From the NCBI GenBank assembly GCA_029204225.1, contig CM055113.1, positions 10,130,364 through 10,194,363 of the forward strand: a DNA stretch of 64,000 nucleotides, written 5' to 3'. Position numbers and translations under genes: made by a program. Positions 56,801 through 64,000 of the stretch are shown piece after piece; positions within the stretch are counted from its first letter, which is position 1; each line of letters starts with the position of its first letter. The DNA is from Diphasiastrum complanatum. Taxonomy: Eukaryota; Streptophyta; Lycopodiopsida; Lycopodiales; Lycopodiaceae. Under the pieces are notes generated by a model that was given only the letters and a program-made list of their open reading frames with translations, made no database searches and was not told the DNA's origin.

Positions 56801-56819
56801 CTCCCCAGCAACGGCACCA
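56801..56819 (-). other. tRNA-Asp-type primer-binding site
   Basis: The minus strand reads TGGTGCCGTTGCTGGGGAG, close to the tRNA-Asp PBS used by Athila/Tat-type gypsy elements. It lies four bases from a TGTAGCGGG LTR edge. Confidence 0.75.
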
Positions 56820-56823
56820 AAAT

Positions 56824-57239
<416 letters not shown>

Positions 57240-57617
57240 TTTCACTTTGTTTGAATTTTTCAGATTTGATTTGAGTCTCCGTCATTTTTTTAAATTTTTT
57301 TTTTTTAAATTAAAATTTTCTTTTTTGCAATATCGCTTTCGAGCACGGGCGGACTATTCAAAAAGTTTGGCTATTTTATTTGCGTTTTTTTTTCTCTCCA
57401 ATATCTATTTCGAGTGTGTTTTTTCTTCTCTACTCTTGTCCTAGTACTTTGTGTGTGCTTGAATCCGATATCAAGTGTACAAAACCCTTAACTTGTCTAT
57501 TTACTTCCATAGCTTTCTTGTTTGAGCTCGGATTTCAGTCGGGTAAGAATGAAAAGTGATCAGAACGAGAAGACGAACTCAACGAAACTATCCAAACTCG
57601 TGTTGTAATACTTCAAA

Positions 57618-58900
57618 ATGGGTGGTCTAGAAAAACAAATGGTGGATAAAATTAATCCACCTCGAGAGAACTTGCCTACTGAAGAAATGGTGGAAGAATT
57701 ACATGTTTCAAACCAACAAGAGAACATCCTAAGTAAAATGTAGGCCATACAAGTTGCAAGAAATGAGACAAGATCAGCAAGATGATGAGGTGAAATGGAC
57801 AAAATTGTTTGATAGCCTAGCTGGTAGGCAAGACAAAATTGCGAGAGCTGATCAAAGATGTAATGAGCCATCTACAACGTCCCAACTACCATCTCCATCA
57901 CAAAATGTAACATCTTCTCAAGATGTCCGAAGAATTGACATGGGCAAGGGAAAACATGTATTACAGAGTCATAGTGAATATCCGGTCAGACTTGGATATG
58001 ACAAGGGAACATCAGAATGACTGGTGCAACAATCAACGAGGTTTCATGAACAACGGAACTACTTTGATGTTCGGAAATACAAGGATAAGATTATCATTAA
58101 AAAATTCAATGGTGACCTTAAGACCTTTGAAATTGAAGAGTGGTTGGATAAATTGGATCGTCACGTCACCCTGTTCAATAGACCTGATCAAGCTAAAATC
58201 ACTTTATCTACAATCCATTTTGAAAAAGCAACTTATGAGTGGTGGAAGCGAAGGGAGAATAAACTATCAATAGAGGAGTGTAATGCGTGAACTAATTGGC
58301 TGTTATTTAAGAATGCTTGTATTGAAACTTTTAAAAGACCATTCCAAGACGATGAAAACTTCAAGAGATGGACGAAGATATGAAAGAAAAAATCTTTACA
58401 AGAGTAAAACTTTGATTTTTGGAGTTTGAATCTTAAGCTACCCATCGTGTTTGATGTAGATCATTTACGAAGGTATATACAAGGATTGCATCCAGATATT
58501 GGAGCTGGTGTAGCATCACATTTTTGCACTGATTTGGATCAAGCTATGTGGTGGCTCTCAAAATCGAGCCTAAATATGTTGGTAAGTGGTCGACTAAATC
58601 GAGAGCATCCAAATATGAAGTTAATGGGCAAGAAGCTAATATTCATCGACATGATAAGGAAAGAAACACAATCCTTTAGTACCCGACAGTTAAAGAAGCT
58701 GATAGGAGAAATAGTGGTAAGAAACAAGTGAGCAACACGGAGGCCAAGCCGGAGGTGAAAATTGTCAGATCAAAGGCAAAGATAGATCAACTGCGGCAAC
58801 AAGGCTTATGTTTCACTTGTAAGCAAAAATGGAAACCAGGACATAAGTGCGACAAAGCTAAATTTGCAAGTATTTCTTGATTGTTGCTTTGTGAATGTGG
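57618..58900 (+). pseudogene. Ty3/gypsy gag remnant
   Basis: The start at 57618 reads MGGLEKQMVDKINPPRENLP, then a stop after about 40 codons. Continuing frames read DEVKWTKLFDSLAGRQDKIA, KKFNGDLKTFEIEEWLDKLD, IHFEKATYEWWKRRE, LRRYIQGLHPDIGAGVASHF and a zinc knuckle, CFTCKQKWKPGHKC (58809-58850). It breaks off where copia-derived element 4 begins. Confidence 0.85.
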
Positions 58901-58922
58901 TGAGCCTTGGGATCTTAATCTA

Positions 58923-59684
58923 TCTCACATGTGTGGAGGATGTTCCCATGTGTGGAGAATTGTAAAGTAAATCAAAATGTTTGATATAGGGGTCTCATAG
59001 AATTTCATAGTCAAGCATTTAGGTGTAGGATGTTGATAGGGTCAAATTTGGCATAGATGACAAATTATCCATTTCCACTTGTAATGCCAATATTGAGTTA
59101 AAATAGAGCCAAACTTGTGCCAATTAGAGTGTAGACAAGTGTCATGCTTTTGTTTGATGAAGCTTAAGAGGTCCAATAGGATTTAGAGGTGGAACCTTGT
59201 GAGGTCCAATAGAAAATTGAGGTGTGCTTGAATATAGTCCAATAGAATTTAGAGGTGCATGGATCAATGGTCCAATAGGATTAAGAGGTGGCAAAGTGTG
59301 ATCCAATCATAGTTAAGCATAGTGGTAGCTCGTGAATCTATTAGTATCATTGTACTCCTCCTTTTGGATAAAAATGATTTTGAGATTAAGTGGATTTTGA
59401 GTGTCATTGAATTTCTAGCTCTCTCTCTCTACCCGAGAGCTCATGATGGTTTTTATCTCTCTACTCGAGGAGAGTAGCTTGTTTTTACTTAGAATAATTT
59501 TGGAACACTTCCCACACGTGTGAGTGAGAGTTGGAAGTGATTGAATGCATGTGATAGTGTGTTTTTGCCATAGAATCAAAGATAGATCTTGAATCTCAAT
59601 CTAGTCTTGATCTTGGTGCATCTACACATCTTAGGAGATCACAAGTACATGTAGTGGACAATCCACACGTGTGAAATTCAACAT
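58923..59684 (+). repeat. 5' LTR of element 4
   Basis: It holds at least seven CCAAT motifs between 59086 and 59307. A TATA-like GATAAAAAT lies at 59367-59375, so it looks like a promoter. The partner LTR is 63036-63784. Confidence 0.88.
59086..59375 (+). promoter_or_regulatory. CCAAT-box array and TATA-like box in the 5' LTR
   Basis: CCAAT occurs at about 59086, 59120, 59173, 59206, 59239, 59272 and 59303. The middle copies are set about 33 bases apart in TCCAATAG(G/A) contexts. A TATA-like GATAAAAAT follows at 59367. CCAAT is the known NF-Y binding core; activity here is inferred. Confidence 0.6.
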
Positions 59685-60353
59685 GTGACCTGGTACTGTA
59701 CGGAAGCATGTGCTCAGACACGTGTGAGGAACATCCAATTTCAGTTTGGGAGTTCTCTTTCATGTTTGATTCAAAAATCTTGCTAGATAGCTTGTTTTGA
59801 AGCTATTTTTGTCTAGTTTCTGATGCAATCAGTTTCATTCCATTTGGTTGAGCCAATCAAAAGTTATAAGCTTTTGAAGAGAGTTAGGTAGGGCACCTAG
59901 ACCTGGGTGGACACATTTGGTTTGGTCAAAAGATTGCTTGTTTGATCCAAAATCACAGTTGAATGCATACCAATCTCATCTATATGTGATCTAGGCACTG
60001 TTTTGAGATCTTAGCCATTTTGTTTCATGCAATATCATTGTATTTGAGTCAAATTTGGTTTCTTAGTGTATTTCACACGTGCTAAGAGTGTTTGATCCTA
60101 ACTTTGCCCATACTCCATCATTTGATGTGAAGTAGATCTAGTCTTGGAGACATTGAGATAGCTAGTGAGAATTATCTCACAGTTTGTTGCAAGATCTTGC
60201 ATAGGAGATGGTAACACACCATTATTGGATCCTATAGTGAGAGAGAAGCAACATTTTTTGTTCATCACTTTTATTTATCTCCACTTTACATGACTTCAAT
60301 GAGTTCATACTTGTTGCAACCAAGTGAGAGATTGTCACTTCCAATTATTCAAT
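59685..60353 (+). other. Leader of element 4
   Basis: This is non-coding sequence between the LTR and the gag start. No initiator-Met PBS is visible; the bases after the LTR read TGTGACCTGGTACTG. Confidence 0.55.
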
Positions 60354-62850
60354 ATGGAAGTTGAGGATGGAGTCAATCTTGATACTCCAAGATGTGATGG
60401 ACATTGTACTTGGGATTGAGGAGGAGCTTCAAGTTCTTCAAGAAGTACAAAAATACAAGAAGAGAGCTAGGATGGCTCTCCACTACATTAAGATGAATGT
60501 CTCTAATAAGATATTGAGGGAGATTGGTGATTGTTCTACATCCAAGGAAGCTTGGGATTGTCTCAAGTCCATCTATGAGGCTAAGAACACCTCTAGGCTC
60601 CTCACTCTTAGAAATCAAATATTCCAAAGTAGTCAAAAGAGTGATGAGAGTGCATCTAATTATGTTTTGAGAGTCAAGGATATTCATAGGGAGCTTGCAT
60701 GTATTGGTGACTCAATCAATCAAAGTGAGCTAGTCCAAGTCATTCTCAATGGCTTGAGAGATGAATATGACAACCTTGTCCAATCCTATGCCATTAAGGA
60801 GGAGCTACCAAGTCTGGAGGCCCTTCAAAGTGTGCTTATTTTTGAAGAATCAAGACAAGAGTACAAACTCTTGAGGATGGACAAGCTATCACTCAATCAT
60901 GATGATGGCAAAGTTCTATTTGCCAAGCACAAAGAGAGGAGTAAGAAACAACACCATCACTTCTCTAATGACAAAGCTAAAGACCAAGTTGGAGAGGAGG
61001 AGGAGGATACCTCTCATGATTCTACTTCAAATCTCAAGAAGAAGAAGATCAAGTGCTTTTATTGTGGCAAGAAAGGCCATTATGCCACCAATTGCTTCAA
61101 GAAGAAGAATCAACTCAATCAAGCCAACATCACTAATGAGAAAGAAGACTATATTGCAAGTGATGGAGAAGGCTCTCTTATGGCATCAAGCTTCTCCTCT
61201 TCCACCTTCAACAAGGATGACTCATGGTATATTGATAGTGGAGCATCTTCACATATGTGTGGCTCCAAGAACTTTTTTTCATCTATTATGCCTTATGATG
61301 GAGTCAAGAAGACCATATACTTTGCAAGTAAGCATGAGTGCAATATTGAAGGAGTAGGGATTATTCCCTTGAAGCTTGCATCTTCTAAAGATCTCTTTCT
61401 CAACAATGTTCTTTTTGTCCCAAAGCTTACAAAGAACATCTTAAGTGTTGGCCAACTTCTTGATAGTGGCTTTGATGTCAATTTCAATATTAACAATTGT
61501 GTGATTAAGAAGGATGGTGAGATCCTTGCATATGGATCAAGATTTGAAGGCATCTACAAATTGGATCCAAGTGAGAGTGCAAACTCTCTTGATGTTTCTT
61601 ATATTTCCAATATTTCAAAGGAGGAGGATTACACAATATGCACATATCTTCTCTCTTCAAGTATTATGGTGTATGATTATTCCTTATTATTCAAAGCATA
61701 TGTTGAGAAGAAATTCTCATTGAAGATCAAAGCCTTGAGGAGTATTGGAGCTCTTGAAGGAATAGCACCATATGAAGTTTTATTCAAGATGAAGCCTAAG
61801 GTTGATCACCTTAGTGAACTTGGTAGTGCTTGCTTTGCACATATTCCCTTGGAAACAAGAAGGAGGGATGATCCAAGCTCATGGATCATGATTGGATACT
61901 CATCCATCAAGGAGGCCTTTAGTGTCTTTACACTCTCTATTTCAAATGTGATCGTGAATAGAGATTTCATATTGCATGAAGATTCAATCTTGGAAGTGGC
62001 CGAGATCAAGGCTTCTCAAGAAGCATCACAAGTTATCCTTTTTGAAGGTATTCAAGTTATGATGGGGCCAATGTGTGAGGAGGAGTTTCTTCTTCATATG
62101 ATTTCAAGAAGATCTTCAAGATGCATGGCCGAGTCTTTATGGCTCACCTTACATGGCAAAGAGGGGCATCTTTCATGTTGTATCTACTACAACACATTCA
62201 TATATGCTTCTCTTCCTTTGCTTGAAATGCTAATTTTTGGATCTCAAAGTTCAAGAAAAGCTATACTAGTTTTGTATGATGCTTATGGTATGGACATGTT
62301 TCTTGTCATTATTGACTTAGATGTGTTTCCAATACTTTTTGAAAGCAAGATATTGTTTTGTCAAAAGTATGCTCTTGGTTCTAGTAAGAACAAGATTGAG
62401 CTTGGTACTCACTTTTTTGAAAATCATGTTTTCACATGTTTTGAGGCAAATTGTAAACTCCTCTTGAGATTAAGTGAAGCATCCCAAGTGGACACTTACA
62501 TCCTTGAGAGAGTAACTAGCCTAAAAAAGATCAAGATAGTCTTTGATATCAAGATTAGATCCATCATGGATCTAGTTCATTGTATGTGGACTAGTCAAGC
62601 TAGAAAGCATAATCTTGATAATCATCATTGTTTCACATCTTATGATCTTGATCTCCACGATCCTTATGAGGCTTGGAAGCCTCAGATTTCTCTATTTATG
62701 GTGCATCCATCATGCAAGTGGAACTTTCAAGGCAAAGATCATCATCAAGCATGGAGGAAGCCCATGATAATAGTGGCATATTGGTGGAGCACTTTTCAAA
62801 GGCATTGGCAAGAGATCTCTACCAAAGAGACCTTATCATGGATATGGTGA
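60354..62850 (+). CDS. Copia Gag-protease fusion with degenerate tail
   Basis: The ancestral start is probably 60354 (MEVEDGVNLDTPR), out of frame after about 21 codons. The long frame has its first ATG at 60367. Gag (residues 1-190) reads MALHYIKMNVSNKILREIGD, then LRVKDIHRELACIG and LVQVILNGLRDEYDNLV. A zinc knuckle, CFYCGKKGHYATNC, and a protease, SWYIDSGASSHMCG, with LLFVPKLTKNILSVG-like blocks follow. APYEVLFKMKPKVDHLSELG and WIMIGYSSIKEAF are the integrase C-terminal block; the catalytic core is absent. There is no RT. Near residue 690, SSKNKIELGTHFFENHVF resembles a worn RNase H end. Residues 560-829 are otherwise unrecognised. Confidence 0.82.
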
Positions 62851-63035
62851 GGGTGCTGCTATGATGGATCCCTTGGCTGATCTTCACTTCTTATGCATAT
62901 CAAAGGATCCACTCAAAAAGATTTACAAACTTCTCAAGTGATCTAGTACCTTTCCAAGCTATTTTTTGATGAGGAGTGTGAGAAATTGGCAAAAATCTAG
63001 CTTGGTATTTTTTATGATAGAAGTTTGTAAGTGAA
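62851..63035 (+). other. Region between the ORF and 3' LTR of element 4
   Basis: No coding signal is seen. GATGAGGAGTG (62969-62979) is a weak polypurine candidate, but it lies about 55 bases from the LTR. Confidence 0.45.
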
Positions 63036-63784
63036 TCTCACATGTGTGGAGGATGTTCCCACGTGTGGAGAATTGTAAAGTAAATCAAAATGTTTGATAT
63101 AGGGGTCTCATAGAATTTCATAGTCAAGCATGTTGATAGGGTCAAATTTGGCATAGATGGCAAATTATCCATTTCCACTTGTAATGCCAATATTGAGCCA
63201 AAATAGAGCCAAACTTGTGCCAATTAGAGTGTAGACAAGTGTCATGCTTTTGTTTGATGAAGCTTAAGAGGTCCAATAGGATTTAGAGGTGGAACCTTGT
63301 GAGGTCCAATAGAAAATTGAGGTGTGCTTGAATATAGTCCAATAGAATTTAGAGGTGCATGGATCAATGGTCCAATAGGATTAAGAGGTGGCAAAGTGTG
63401 ATCCAATCATAGTTAAGCATAGTGGTAGCTCATGAATCTATTAGTATCATTGTACTCCTCCTTTTGGATAAAAATGATTTTGAGATTGAGTGGATTTTGA
63501 GTGTCATTGAATTTCTAGTTTTCTCTCTCTACCCGAGAGCTCATGATGGTTTTTCTCTCTCTATCCGAGGAGAGTAGCTTGTTTTTACTTAGAATACTTT
63601 TGGAACACTTCCCACACGTGTGAGTGAGAGTTGGAAGTGATTGAATGCATGTGGTAGTGTGTTTTTGCCATAGAATCAAAGATAGATCTTGAATCTCAAT
63701 CTAGTCTTGATCTTGGTGCATTTACACACCTTAGGAGATCACAAGTACATGTAGTGGACAATCCACACGTGTGAAATTCAACAT
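63036..63784 (+). repeat. 3' LTR of element 4
   Basis: It is the direct repeat of 58923-59684 without a 13-base segment. The CCAAT array and TATA-like box are kept. Confidence 0.9.
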
Positions 63785-64000
63785 CATGTGCCCCATCACA
63801 TGAATCCATGTACTCCTCACTCTCCATTATGGAATCCATCTCCTTTTGAGCTTCACTTTGATATGAGCTTTGTGGTAGCTTGTGGCTATTCTTCATCTTT
63901 GGTTCCCTTCAACATAGGTGTGGTGGTTGCCTCCTTGTTCTAGCTTGCTTGGCTTGGATTGAGAGGTATGGCACATGACAGACGTGTGCCCCAGTGACTT
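63785..64000. other. Flank after element 4, unassigned
   Basis: I see nothing recognisable. It does not continue the gypsy gag that precedes the element at 58900. Confidence 0.4.

Larger units (their letters stand above)
58923..63784 (+). mobile_element. Copia-derived element 4, recent, lacks RT
   Basis: Two direct LTRs of about 750 bases (58923-59684 and 63036-63784) differ by about 14 substitutions and a 13-base gap, roughly 98% identical by eye. Between them are a leader and one 829-codon frame. It has Gag, zinc knuckle, protease and traces of integrase C-terminus and RNase H, but no RT. The exact ends are uncertain by about 10 bases, and no TSD or standard PBS was recognised. It must have been moved by enzymes from another element. 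Confidence 0.9.

Overview
The window looks like nuclear DNA of a land plant with a large, repeat-rich genome. It is dominated by plant-type Ty1/copia and Ty3/gypsy retrotransposons, many with an initiator-Met tRNA primer-binding site, and by LINEs. It carries one clear host gene, split by GT-AG introns and spread over 42 kb. The very long introns would fit a gymnosperm, a fern or a large-genome angiosperm; the species cannot be told from this sequence. I saw no bacterial-type operon, CRISPR array, tRNA or rRNA gene.

Host gene: a PLP-dependent class I/II aminotransferase (kynurenine/glutamine transaminase-like) on the + strand, 13991-56115. Ten exons join in frame to 427 codons with the catalytic residues present. 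Exons 1-6 are compact (13991-15709). Intron 6 is 33.7 kb, exon 7 lies at 49413-49527, intron 7 is 5.4 kb, and exons 8-10 lie at 54908-56115.

Upstream of the gene (1-13640): a minus-strand Ty3/gypsy element (integrase, RNase H, RT start, protease and gag remnants), broken by two minus-strand copia elements. The second copia (5800-10335) has both LTRs, a PBS, a polypurine tract and a 5-bp target-site duplication. A second decayed gypsy gag/leader copy lies at about 12650-13420.

Intron 6 (15710-49412) is a nest of insertions. Short related repeats lie inverted near its two ends. A possible outermost LTR element has LTRs at 18829-19454 and 48209-48631. Inside it are gypsy fragments, two LINEs interrupted by LTR insertions, a 3.5-kb gypsy element with TSDs (27095-30629), two solo LTRs with TSDs, a copia element (38064-42773) and several LINE 3' ends. 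Intron 7 holds a small non-autonomous LTR element and another LINE tail.

Downstream (56116-64000): a LINE tail, a PBS/LTR of a tRNA-Asp-primed element, a compound microsatellite, a gypsy gag remnant, and a copia-derived element (58923-63784) whose LTRs are about 98% identical by eye. That element keeps an 829-codon ORF but has no reverse transcriptase.

I found no reverse transcriptase with an intact catalytic motif in the window; most elements are fossils. The most unusual signals are a shared 3' structure in the LINE tails (two-part stem-loop plus a (TC)n tail), the inverted repeats at both ends of the giant intron, and the recent RT-less copia derivative.
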